Positions 10,732 to 20,833 of a stretch of DNA of 64,000 bases are shown piece by piece. The notes beneath the pieces were generated by a model. The model did not search any database and was not told where the DNA came from. It saw only the letters and a program-made list of their open reading frames with translations. This DNA comes from Shewanella sp. Isolate11. Lineage in GTDB: Bacteria; Pseudomonadota; Gammaproteobacteria; Enterobacterales; Shewanellaceae. The DNA lies in NCBI RefSeq assembly GCF_022398315.1, contig NZ_JAKEVF010000002.1:409279-473278 (forward strand), written 5' to 3'. Numbering within the stretch: position 1 is the stretch's first letter; the number at the start of each line of letters is the position of its first letter. A program made the translations under genes and the position numbers.

Positions 10732-11862
10732 ATGGCCTACTCTACATTTTGTCAAACACCTAACGATGCATCACTCGAGCCCATGTTTCTTGGCCAATCG
10801 GTCAACGTTGCACGTTATGATATTCAAAAGTATGAAGTCTTTGAAAAGCTCATCGAAAAGCAACTATCATTTTTCTGGCGTCCTGAAGAAGTTGATGTCA
10901 GTAAAGATAAGATTGACTATGCTGCATTACCTGAGCATGAAAAACATATTTTTATTTCCAATCTAAAATACCAAACCTTGCTGGACTCTATTCAAGGTCG
11001 CTCACCAAACGTGGCTTTCTTGCCTTTAGTGTCCTTGCCTGAGCTTGAAACTTGGATTGAAACTTGGTCATTCTCTGAGACCATTCACTCACGCTCTTAC
11101 ACTCATATTATTCGCAATATCGTGAATAACCCGTCGGTGGTGTTTGACGATATCGTTGAAAATAAAGAGATCTTAAAACGTGCCAGTGATATTGCTGAAT
11201 ATTACGACCACTTAATTACTCTGAGTCAGGCATTTCACCTGTTCGGTGAAGGCACACATGAAATTGATGGCAAGATGATTAACGTCACTCAACGTGAAAT
11301 CAAAAAGGCCCTCTATCTCTGTATGGTTTCGGTAAACGTGTTAGAAGCAATTCGTTTCTATGTCAGTTTTGCCTGTTCGTTTGCCTTCGCAGAACGACGT
11401 GTCATGGAAGGTAACGCTAAAATCATTCGTCTTATCGCACGTGATGAAGCACTGCACTTAAACGGCACTCAGCACATTCTCAAGTTGATGCAAGCGGGTA
11501 AAGACGACCCAGAAATGGGTGAAATAGCTCAAGAGTGTAAGCAGATAGCAACCGATATATTTATTAAAGCCGCAGAGCAAGAGAAAGAATGGGCAAAATA
11601 TCTGTTTAAAGATGGTTCTATGATTGGTCTTAACGAACAGATCTTATGCCAATATGTTGAGTACATTACTAACGAACGCATGAAGTCAGTAAACCTAACC
11701 AGCCCTTATGCCGAACAAAGCAATCCGCTTCCTTGGATGAAAAACTGGTTGGAAAGTGATTCAGTTCAAGTAGCACCACAAGAAGTAGAAGTCTCTTCTT
11801 ACCTTGTCGGCCAAATCGATTCTTCTATCGATGAAAGTGAGTTCGCAGACTTTGACCTGTAA
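10732..11862 (+). CDS. nrdB: class Ia ribonucleoside-diphosphate reductase, beta subunit
   Basis: Holds the diiron-tyrosyl radical cofactor that initiates catalysis in NrdA. The 376 residues match E. coli NrdB. The segment [16 protein letters not shown] contains the radical tyrosine and iron ligands, and [16 protein letters not shown] contains the second iron-ligand pair. The ATG at 10732 follows a GGAAGA ribosome-binding site, 71 bp after nrdA. The C-terminal tail ([10 protein letters not shown]), which docks into NrdA, overlaps the next gene. Confidence 0.98.
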   Translation: MAYSTFCQTPNDASLEPMFLGQSVNVARYDIQKYEVFEKLIEKQLSFFWRPEEVDVSKDKIDYAALPEHEKHIFISNLKYQTLLDSIQGRSPNVAFLPLVSLPELETWIETWSFSETIHSRSYTHIIRNIVNNPSVVFDDIVENKEILKRASDIAEYYDHLITLSQAFHLFGEGTHEIDGKMINVTQREIKKALYLCMVSVNVLEAIRFYVSFACSFAFAERRVMEGNAKIIRLIARDEALHLNGTQHILKLMQAGKDDPEMGEIAQECKQIATDIFIKAAEQEKEWAKYLFKDGSMIGLNEQILCQYVEYITNERMKSVNLTSPYAEQSNPLPWMKNWLESDSVQVAPQEVEVSSYLVGQIDSSIDESEFADFDL

Positions 11863-12214
11863 AGCGCCCTTTAACAAGGCGCCTATCGTCAGCCTTGAAG
11901 GACAACCGGTGCTCCTGTATACCACGGAGCATCAGAGTCTTTTACAAGCTTTAGAGCAGAAACAAGTTAAGATATTTTCTGAGTGTCGAAACGGATTCTG
12001 TGGCGCCTGTAAAACCAAGATCAACCGAGGCAGTGTGACTTATCACACTGAACCTCTGGTTGAACTTGAGCAAGATGAATGCCTTCCCTGCTGCTGTCAT
12101 CCACAAAGTGATATTGATTTGGATCTCTCGCCTAAAGGCGCTGATATCATTGAATCTAAACATTCCATTCAATACCGTGAAAAGTTACAGCAATATCAGG
12201 TTGAAGAAGTTTAA
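11831..12214 (+). CDS. yfaE: [2Fe-2S] ferredoxin, NrdB diferric-tyrosyl radical maintenance
   Basis: A plant-type 2Fe-2S ferredoxin with the cluster motif [10 protein letters not shown] (C-x4-C-x2-C) and the fourth cysteine in ECLPCCCHP. In E. coli YfaE is encoded directly after nrdB and supplies electrons to restore the NrdB cofactor; the same position here supports the assignment. I use the ATG at 11831, which overlaps the end of nrdB by 32 bp. A TTG at 11804 and a GTG at 11837 are alternatives and no start has a strong ribosome-binding site. At 127 residues it is longer than E. coli YfaE (84), with extra residues at both ends. Confidence 0.88.
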   Translation: MKVSSQTLTCKAPFNKAPIVSLEGQPVLLYTTEHQSLLQALEQKQVKIFSECRNGFCGACKTKINRGSVTYHTEPLVELEQDECLPCCCHPQSDIDLDLSPKGADIIESKHSIQYREKLQQYQVEEV

Positions 12215-12268
12215 ATAGCAATAATTTAATCTTCTCTCGTAAAGCAGACACTTCTAATAATACAAATC

Positions 12269-12718
12269 TTAAATGCCTTTACTGGCAATACTTTGATGAA
12301 TTTGATTAACCTGCATCAAAGCCGCGCTGCCATACCAAGGGTGTAATTCCATCACAAGTCGTCCCGCTTTTATGGCAGGATCAGACTCTGTAAGCATTTT
12401 TGCTTCTTCAATGGTGGTGACATTAAAAATATAGATACCACGCAGTAAACCATCGTCGAGAAAAGGTCCGGCTAATACCAACTTTCCCTCTTGAGCTAAA
12501 CGGCCAATATTATCAAGGTGGGCCTTTTGAAGCGCTTTAGCCTCATCTTCTCCTTGATCGCGATGTGGGCCACTTTTTAAAAAAGCCATCACATAAGCTT
12601 TCATACCATATTCATCGGCGCCAAGCTTGTTGGCTAATTCTACATCGTAAGTTTCGCTATAAGCCGAATGGCAGACCAAAGCTAATGTGGCAATGACAGC
12701 ACTAATTGTTATTTTCAT
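12269..12718 (-). CDS. exported YCII-domain protein
   Basis: 149 residues. The N-terminus MKITISAVIATLALVCHSAYSE is a typical Sec signal peptide, cleaved probably after HSAYS. The rest is a YCII (YciI-related) domain: KSGPHRD, KAHLDNIGRLAQEGKLVLAGPFLDDG, then an IYIFNVTTIEEAKMLTESDPAIKAGRL segment. YCII domains are small ferredoxin-like folds, some with peroxidase-type or lyase activity, and most are cytoplasmic, so an exported copy is somewhat unusual. Function unknown. Transcribed convergently with nrdAB-yfaE. Confidence 0.85.
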   Translation of the reverse strand: MKITISAVIATLALVCHSAYSETYDVELANKLGADEYGMKAYVMAFLKSGPHRDQGEDEAKALQKAHLDNIGRLAQEGKLVLAGPFLDDGLLRGIYIFNVTTIEEAKMLTESDPAIKAGRLVMELHPWYGSAALMQVNQIHQSIASKGI

Positions 12719-12782
12719 ATCGACTCCAATTAAGTTTATTAATCATCTACAGCATAGTCATAAACAAAGCGTTACCAATAAA

Positions 12783-12809
12783 AAAGCTAACTGGGCAACA
12801 GTTAGCTTT
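12783..12809 (-). terminator. fadH rho-independent terminator
   Basis: An 11-bp stem (12783-12793 with 12799-12809), 5-nt loop, followed on the minus strand by a run of T. It lies just downstream of fadH. Confidence 0.85.
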
Positions 12810-12836
12810 TAATAAATAAGCACGCTTGTATCGATA

Positions 12837-14852
<2,016 letters not shown>

Positions 14853-15017
14853 TCAAACATCCTTTTTAAACAAGTGATTTAAACTAGCATACCTTTAAGT
14901 TTATTTAAGCTCAATACTCAATGCTAACTACTGAAAAAGATTCATTTACAATTGTGTTTCACCCCTGTGGTAATTTTCAGTTAGCATAGGGATATCTAGG
15001 TCATATAGGAGTGGATG

Positions 15018-16859
15018 ATGTCCGCTAAACCATCAATATTTAAAAGGATCTTATCCATCTTATGGAATCTACTTAACGGCACTCGTAAAGTTATTCTTAA
15101 TCTTATCTTCTTTGGTATCCTCGCCCTTATAGTGGTGGCATTAGTTAGCGAAGAAGCTCCTGTCATTGAACAAGGTTCAGCATTAGTGCTTGATCTTTCT
15201 GGTTCAATCGTGGAGCAGAAACGTCCTGTCGATCCTATTGCCACGGCTATGAACCAAGGCAAAAATAGTAATGGCGAACGGGAAATATTATTGTCAGAAC
15301 TCATTAAAACGATTGATAATGCGACAACAGATAAGCGGATCTCGGCTATTGTACTCGAGTTAGGACAACTCGGTGGTACCGGGATCAGCAAGCTGCAAAG
15401 TATTGGTGAAGCATTAACACGTTTTAAAGCATCAGAAAAGCCGATTATTGCTCATGGCAACTGGTATCAACAAAACCAATACTTTTTAGCGAGCTTTGCC
15501 GATAAGATTTACTTAAACCCTCAGGGCCGTATCGATATAGAAGGCTTAAGCCGTTATCGCCAATACTACAAATCTGCACTAGACAAACTTAAAGTGAAGG
15601 CCCATGTATTCCGTGTCGGTACTTTTAAATCGGCTGTAGAACCTTATCTACGCGATAATATGTCTGAAGCGGCTAAAGAAGCCAATAGCCAATTGCTTGC
15701 TGATATTTGGTCAAGTTACCAGCAAACCGTCAGTAATAACCGTGGTATCAATAATGATGCATTAAGCTTATCTGCCGATAACTATATTAGTGAGTTAGAT
15801 AAAGCCGATGGCAGCTTCTCTCAAATGGCGATCAACTTGGGCTTAGTTGACGAATTAGCCTCAGCAGAGCAATTCCGTGTAGCCATGATTGAACGCATAG
15901 GAAAGGCAAAAGATGGCAATCAATTTAAACAGGTTGATTACTTCGATTATCAAACTGCCATTCAACAGCTACCTTCTCTTGAAATTAAAGATGCCGTGGG
16001 CATTATCGTTGCCAAGGGCACCATACGTAATGGCCAACAAGCCCCTGGTGATATTGGTGGAGACAGTACATCAGCCCTATTACGACAAGCACGTTTTGAC
16101 GATAAGGTTAAGGCGGTAGTGCTTAGAGTCGACAGCCCAGGTGGCAGTGCCTTTGCTTCTGAGCAGATCCGTCAAGAGCTACTAGCCCTTAAAGTCGCTG
16201 GTAAACCTGTGGTTGCCAGTATGGGTAGCTATGCAGCTTCGGGTGGATACTGGATTTCAGCCAGTGCCGATTACATCTTTGCTACGCCAACCACTCTTAC
16301 AGGTTCCATTGGTATCTTCGGTATGGTCACCACCTTTGAAGATTCTTTAGCCGCTATCGGTGTGAATACCGACGGAGTATCTACCTCAAATTGGAATGCT
16401 TTTTCGCTTACTCAAGGGATTTCTCCTGAGATGACAGAAATCTTCCAGCGTCATATTGAACGTGGCTACCATGACTTTATTTCTTTGGTCGCAACCGAGC
16501 GTGATATGACGCTAGAACAGGTAGATAACATAGCTCAAGGCCGAGTCTGGTCTGGTAAAAAAGCCATTAAACTGGGCTTAGTCGATGAACTTGGAGATAT
16601 TGACCAAGCTATTACTAAGGCTGCTGAGATGGCCAAATTGGATAAATTCGACACCAAAGTGATAGAGCAAGAGTTGTCACCACAAGAGAAATTTGTGCAA
16701 CAGCTGTTTGCTTCTGCCAGCGCATATCTACCTTTGCCAAGCAGTTCCAATAGCTTATTTAACAGACTCAGCGCTCAATGGAGTCAATTTGAGCAAGAGT
16801 ACAGTGCATTTGATGATCCTAATGGCATCTATCTCTACTGTGATACTTGTAACTTCTAG
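15018..16859 (+). CDS. sppA: signal peptide peptidase SppA, 67K type
   Basis: A membrane-bound serine protease that degrades cleaved signal peptides at the periplasmic face. Start at the second of two adjacent ATGs (15018), six bases after AGGAG; 15015 is possible. One N-terminal membrane segment (about residues 28-45, VILNLIFFGILALIVVALV) is followed by two tandem protease domains. The general-base lysine is in RVGTFKSAVEPY (about 204) and the nucleophile serine in GSYAASGGYW (about 408), the same spacing as the E. coli Lys209/Ser409 dyad. Full length at 613 residues. The gene order sppA-ansA is conserved with E. coli. Confidence 0.96.
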   Translation: MSAKPSIFKRILSILWNLLNGTRKVILNLIFFGILALIVVALVSEEAPVIEQGSALVLDLSGSIVEQKRPVDPIATAMNQGKNSNGEREILLSELIKTIDNATTDKRISAIVLELGQLGGTGISKLQSIGEALTRFKASEKPIIAHGNWYQQNQYFLASFADKIYLNPQGRIDIEGLSRYRQYYKSALDKLKVKAHVFRVGTFKSAVEPYLRDNMSEAAKEANSQLLADIWSSYQQTVSNNRGINNDALSLSADNYISELDKADGSFSQMAINLGLVDELASAEQFRVAMIERIGKAKDGNQFKQVDYFDYQTAIQQLPSLEIKDAVGIIVAKGTIRNGQQAPGDIGGDSTSALLRQARFDDKVKAVVLRVDSPGGSAFASEQIRQELLALKVAGKPVVASMGSYAASGGYWISASADYIFATPTTLTGSIGIFGMVTTFEDSLAAIGVNTDGVSTSNWNAFSLTQGISPEMTEIFQRHIERGYHDFISLVATERDMTLEQVDNIAQGRVWSGKKAIKLGLVDELGDIDQAITKAAEMAKLDKFDTKVIEQELSPQEKFVQQLFASASAYLPLPSSSNSLFNRLSAQWSQFEQEYSAFDDPNGIYLYCDTCNF

Positions 16860-16882
16860 TTAAGTGATTACTCTTCAATAAA

Positions 16883-16900
16883 AGCCCGTAGATACGGGCT
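16883..16900 (+). terminator. sppA rho-independent terminator
   Basis: A 7-bp GC-rich stem (16883-16889 with 16894-16900), 4-nt loop, then six T. Confidence 0.85.
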
Positions 16901-16961
16901 TTTTTATTGGTTAGATCCCCAGTATAATCGCGGCACTTGTTGAAAAATAAATAAAATCATT

Positions 16962-17975
16962 ATGAGCAAACGTTCAATCTACGTCGCCTATACCGGCGGT
17001 ACAATCGGAATGCAAAAAACGGAAAATGGTTTTGTTCCTGTGCCTGGTTTTCTAACCGATTGTGTAAACGCAATGCCGGAGTTTTTTCATCAAGAAATGC
17101 CAAATTTCGTCATCAACGAATACCAACCGTTAATCGACTCTTCCAACATGGCCCCTACTGATTGGCAGATGATTGCCAACGATATTAAAGCCAATTACGA
17201 CAAATACGATGGCTTTGTGATTTTACATGGCACTGACACCATGGCGTTTACCGCGTCGGCTTTGTCGTTCATGCTGCAAGGCTTAACCAAACCGGTCATT
17301 GTGACGGGCTCACAGATCCCATTGGCTCAACTACGCTCCGATGGCCAAACTAACCTGCTAAATGCACTATACATTGCGGCAAATTATCCCGTAGCTGAAG
17401 TCTGTTTATTTTTTAACAACAAACTATTTCGAGGCAACCGAACCACTAAGGCTCATGCCGATGGTTTCGATGCTTTTGCTTCACCTAACTTCCCTATACT
17501 GTTAGAAGCTGGGATTAAAATCAGAATGAAAGCAGGTAAAATCTGTCATTCTCAGGAGAATAAGCTGCAAGTGGTGAATATCAGTCCACAACCCATTGGC
17601 GTTGTGACCCTCTATCCAGGTATCACTAATAAGATCATCGACAACATCTTGCAGCAACCGGTAAAAGCTTTAATTCTACTAACCTATGGTGTGGGTAATG
17701 CGCCGCAAAATCCAGAATTACTCGATTGTTTAAAGCGCGCTAACGAGCGTGGCATCATTTTGGTCAACCTTACACAATGTATGCAAGGTAAGGTCAATAT
17801 GGGCGGTTATGCCACGGGTAACGCATTAGCAAAAGCCGGTGTGATCAGCGGCTTTGATATGACGACAGAAGCGGCGTTAACCAAGTTGCATTACCTGTTA
17901 TCCACATCGTATACACCTGAGCAAATCCGCGAGTTAATGCAAAAAGATCTGTTTGGCGAATTAAGCGAAGACTAA
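16962..17975 (+). CDS. ansA: type I (cytoplasmic) L-asparaginase
   Basis: Hydrolyses asparagine to aspartate and ammonia. It has no signal peptide, which fits the constitutive cytoplasmic type I enzyme. The first catalytic threonine motif is YTGGTIGMQ near the N-terminus and the second is LHGTDTMAFTASALS near residue 91. 337 residues, equal to E. coli AnsA. It follows sppA by about 100 bp but a terminator intervenes, so it is probably transcribed from its own promoter in that gap. Confidence 0.96.
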   Translation: MSKRSIYVAYTGGTIGMQKTENGFVPVPGFLTDCVNAMPEFFHQEMPNFVINEYQPLIDSSNMAPTDWQMIANDIKANYDKYDGFVILHGTDTMAFTASALSFMLQGLTKPVIVTGSQIPLAQLRSDGQTNLLNALYIAANYPVAEVCLFFNNKLFRGNRTTKAHADGFDAFASPNFPILLEAGIKIRMKAGKICHSQENKLQVVNISPQPIGVVTLYPGITNKIIDNILQQPVKALILLTYGVGNAPQNPELLDCLKRANERGIILVNLTQCMQGKVNMGGYATGNALAKAGVISGFDMTTEAALTKLHYLLSTSYTPEQIRELMQKDLFGELSED

Positions 17976-17977
17976 AA

Positions 17978-18010
17978 AAACGCCCTTAACCAAACTGGTT
18001 AAGGGCGTTT
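17978..18010. terminator. strong bidirectional terminator after ansA
   Basis: A perfect 15-bp stem (17978-17992 with 17996-18010) with a 3-nt loop, A tract before and T tract after. Confidence 0.9.
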
Positions 18011-18063
18011 TTAATCATTTTGCCGGCATATTACTGCGAGGCTGATGTTCGACGGATTAACCG

Positions 18064-18345
18064 TTATAGATCTTGCTCTTGAAACGCGGCAATGGTCTCG
18101 CCTTTGAACTGTTTTTTAAGCTCAGCTTTTGACAATTCGTTTAACGTACCTTGATTGTTTATAGTGAAATGATCGGTTTGATTTAATCGCCTCGCTTGAT
18201 ACAACATCACCAGTTGTAATGTCGACTCTTTCTGCTGCTCTGTAAGCACAGTACCATCTTGCCATTTCCCCAGCTCAACAGCACTAACCAGCTTGTGATA
18301 AACCTCATCAGGCATCTCATCAATCACTTTATTGATATCACTCAT
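18064..18345 (-). CDS. DUF1315 (YeaC-like) protein
   Basis: 93 residues resembling E. coli YeaC: MPDEVYHKLVSAVELGKWQDG, then LTEQQKESTLQLVMLYQARR. Small, soluble, no signal peptide, no known activity. Its ATG overlaps the stop of the upstream zinc-ribbon gene by 4 bp (18342-18345), so the two are co-translated. Confidence 0.85.
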   Translation of the reverse strand: MSDINKVIDEMPDEVYHKLVSAVELGKWQDGTVLTEQQKESTLQLVMLYQARRLNQTDHFTINNQGTLNELSKAELKKQFKGETIAAFQEQDL

Positions 18346-18659
18346 ACACTTTTCCGCTTATGTAACACAATTCGCACTCTGGCGATTAAGTAGCCAGTAA
18401 AGCCAAAAACAGAACAAATGGCCGCGATATTAGCGCGCATTCCTTCTGCAGGTTCACCGCCCCAAAACCAAATCACCACACCAGCAATAAACAGTGTCAT
18501 GGCAAAGAAGCTTTGGTTCATTAACTGATTACTACGCTTGATATGAGTGATCTTATTGAGCGACTCATTTTCAGCGCTATTTTTCTGTGCGCAGTGGGGA
18601 CAAGTTTTTACCAAGCTTGAAATACGTTTATTGCAGCTTGGGCATTGTATCAACGCCAT
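18342..18659 (-). CDS. zinc-ribbon membrane protein
   Basis: 105 residues. The N-terminal CPSC-x11-CPHC motif (residues about 6-23) is a zinc ribbon. Two predicted membrane segments follow (about 51-67, FFAMTLFIAGVVIWFW, and 75-95). The family is not recognised beyond this architecture. It is the middle gene of a likely M14 peptidase / zinc-ribbon / DUF1315 operon: 10 bp separate it from the carboxypeptidase upstream and 4 bp overlap the next gene. Confidence 0.75.
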   Translation of the reverse strand: MALIQCPSCNKRISSLVKTCPHCAQKNSAENESLNKITHIKRSNQLMNQSFFAMTLFIAGVVIWFWGGEPAEGMRANIAAICSVFGFTGYLIARVRIVLHKRKSV

Positions 18660-18669
18660 GTAACAACCT

Positions 18670-19797
18670 CTATCTCAGATCATCAACAACCGCGAGCATG
18701 GCTAATAGCGATGCTTCACCTAAATAGATTGACCGCTCAGGAGACCAGCCAGACATAGGATCGATCATATTGGCATTATCTTTAAATGGCATCTCTAAAG
18801 TATTTGATAAACAACCAAAGGTCTCAGCAACCCAATTAGATGCCACGGTTAAATTAGCCTGACCTGGCTGGTCTTTGTCGTAACCAAACTCATTTTGAAA
18901 ATCGGCACTGGCCATCAGCAATGAATCTACAAATTTCTGCTGCAACTGCGCCATTTTATCTGTATGGCTTGGCACACCTTCACAACCAGCAAGGAACACA
19001 TAAGGCAGACCTTCATCACCATGCACATCATAATAAAGATCGACACCGGTTTGCTTCATCTTATTGACGACGTGATAAACCTCCGGACTCTTCTCCAGTG
19101 AGGGATTGAGCCATTCACGATTAAGGTTAACACCAATAGCATTGGTACGCAGGTGACCACGAACGCTACCATCTGGATTCATATTTGGCACAATATGAAA
19201 ATTAGCTTTATCAAGTAAGGCTTTAGCCGTTGGACTATCGCTATCAAGCAGGTTATTAAGTAAACCTTCTACTAACCACTCAGCCATGGTTTCACCTGGA
19301 TGCTGGCGCGCGGTGATCCAGATATTGGCTTTTTCTTCATCACCGTCGCCCACTTTCACTAAAGTCAGATCGCGATTGTCTAAGGTGTGACCTAAATGCT
19401 CTAACGAGACCAATGGATGTACTTGAACTGCACTGAGCAGGTCTTGATGACGCTCGTAACTGTATGGTGCAAAATAAGCAATTTGAATGGCATCACAATC
19501 GAGCTCTACATCGATTGTCAAAGTGCCATCTTGATAACGTGTCGGTAGACGGAACCATTGTTGTCTATCGTAAGTTGCAACGGCTTGATAATCTTCCCAA
19601 CCTTTTACATATGAGGCGCTACCAGCATTAACGATATTCAGCGTATATCGCTGGCCAACCGCACCTTGCAATTTAAAGTTAAACCATTGGTAAAACTCAC
19701 CACCTTCATCGGGTCTTATCGCAAGTTGAATGTTATCCAGACTATCTTGATTGATGACTTCAATATTTCCGCCATCGAAATTGGCACTGATCAGCAT
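18670..19797 (-). CDS. M14-family zinc carboxypeptidase, cytosolic (CCP-like) subfamily
   Basis: About 375 residues: an N-terminal beta-sandwich domain (first 120 or so) followed by a carboxypeptidase-A-like fold. Zinc ligands are His and Glu in ARQHPGETMAEW and His in YYDVHGDEG; NPDGSVRG, NLNREW and the general-base glutamate in NTLEMPF complete the active site. No signal peptide is seen, so it is cytoplasmic. The N-domain plus M14 architecture is that of the eukaryotic cytosolic carboxypeptidases (deglutamylases) and their bacterial relatives; the bacterial substrate is unknown. I prefer the ATG at 19797 because AGGA is spaced 6 nt from it; the ATG two codons earlier is too close. Confidence 0.88.
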   Translation of the reverse strand: MLISANFDGGNIEVINQDSLDNIQLAIRPDEGGEFYQWFNFKLQGAVGQRYTLNIVNAGSASYVKGWEDYQAVATYDRQQWFRLPTRYQDGTLTIDVELDCDAIQIAYFAPYSYERHQDLLSAVQVHPLVSLEHLGHTLDNRDLTLVKVGDGDEEKANIWITARQHPGETMAEWLVEGLLNNLLDSDSPTAKALLDKANFHIVPNMNPDGSVRGHLRTNAIGVNLNREWLNPSLEKSPEVYHVVNKMKQTGVDLYYDVHGDEGLPYVFLAGCEGVPSHTDKMAQLQQKFVDSLLMASADFQNEFGYDKDQPGQANLTVASNWVAETFGCLSNTLEMPFKDNANMIDPMSGWSPERSIYLGEASLLAMLAVVDDLR

Positions 19798-19997
19798 ATC
19801 CATTCCTATCTTATTTTATTAAGCACAAAACACTCGGCTCTATTAGTGGCTATAGGATAAACTAATTCTACTGATATTTCGCTGTGAAAATGGTAAATAA
19901 ACGCAACAAATCCTTGCTACACCTGGATTAGGCGCTTTGGTAATAGATATAAATCGATGACGAATGAACCGCCAAATTTATGATCCGCTAGAGGACT

Positions 19998-20681
19998 TTA
20001 ATTGACACAGAAGCTATAGCCTTTGCCTCTAACGGTATTAATAATGCTTTTAGGAATGGCCATATTTGCCAGCTTCTTGCGGGTGTTACTAATGTGCATA
20101 TCAAGATTACGATCGAATTGACCTAGCTCTTTTTTCAGCACGCCCCATTGCAGCTCAGCTTTACTGATCACTTCGCCTTGACGATCAAACAGATATTTAA
20201 ATAAATTGAATTCGGTTTCTGTTAAAACCACTTTGGATTGTTCAAATTCGACACTATAACTGGCTTCATCAAGTGAAATTATTGGGTTGAATCTGACTGA
20301 TTTTCTTTGCTGTTCAGCCTTAACAATATCAACACGACGTTGTAATGCTGCAATACGCACAGTGAGCTCCTTTACACTAAAAGGTTTACACAAATAATCG
20401 TCAGCACCTAACTCAAAGCCTTTTACTCGAGTAGACTCATTGTTAGTGGCAGAAATCATTATCACTGGTAGCTTGTCAACACGAGATTTTAGAAACCCAA
20501 AGCCGTCAAGATTCGGCATATCAACATCTAAGATGATAATATCAGGTAAATCATGTTCCATTTGCGCTAATGCCTGTTGCCCATCACCTGCGCAATTGAC
20601 CTTAAATCCAGCATTAGTCATTGCAGTTGAATACATGGCTCTTGTAGCAAAATCGTCATCGACCAGTAATACTTTATTCAT
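19998..20681 (-). CDS. OmpR/PhoB-family response regulator, orphan
   Basis: About 227 residues. The receiver domain has acidic pair VDDD, phosphoacceptor Asp in IIILDVDMPNLDG (about 52), Thr/Ser in MISATN and Lys in CKPFS. A winged-helix output domain follows (LTETEFNLFKYLFDRQGEVISK, then TVRGKGYSFCVN). Start at the ATG at 20681, which follows TAGG; an upstream in-frame TTG is less likely. There is no histidine kinase gene on either side, so its partner is elsewhere. The target is unknown. Confidence 0.93.
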   Translation of the reverse strand: MNKVLLVDDDFATRAMYSTAMTNAGFKVNCAGDGQQALAQMEHDLPDIIILDVDMPNLDGFGFLKSRVDKLPVIMISATNNESTRVKGFELGADDYLCKPFSVKELTVRIAALQRRVDIVKAEQQRKSVRFNPIISLDEASYSVEFEQSKVVLTETEFNLFKYLFDRQGEVISKAELQWGVLKKELGQFDRNLDMHISNTRKKLANMAIPKSIINTVRGKGYSFCVN

Positions 20682-20784
20682 TGACAAACCTAAATACGAA
20701 CAATTCTCATTAATGTTATCTTGTTTGTGAATTTGATGCTAGAACTTTGACGTTAAGTATTAAAAATTGAGAACTAACACGCAC

Positions 20785-20812
20785 AAAAAAGGCTGCATAG
20801 GCAGCCTTTTTT
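20785..20812. terminator. bidirectional terminator after the DUF885 lipoprotein gene
   Basis: A 12-bp stem (20785-20796 with 20801-20812), 4-nt loop, A tract on the left and T tract on the right. On the minus strand it ends the DUF885 gene. Confidence 0.88.
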
Positions 20813-20833
20813 AATCAATTCAGCTTAAAACTG

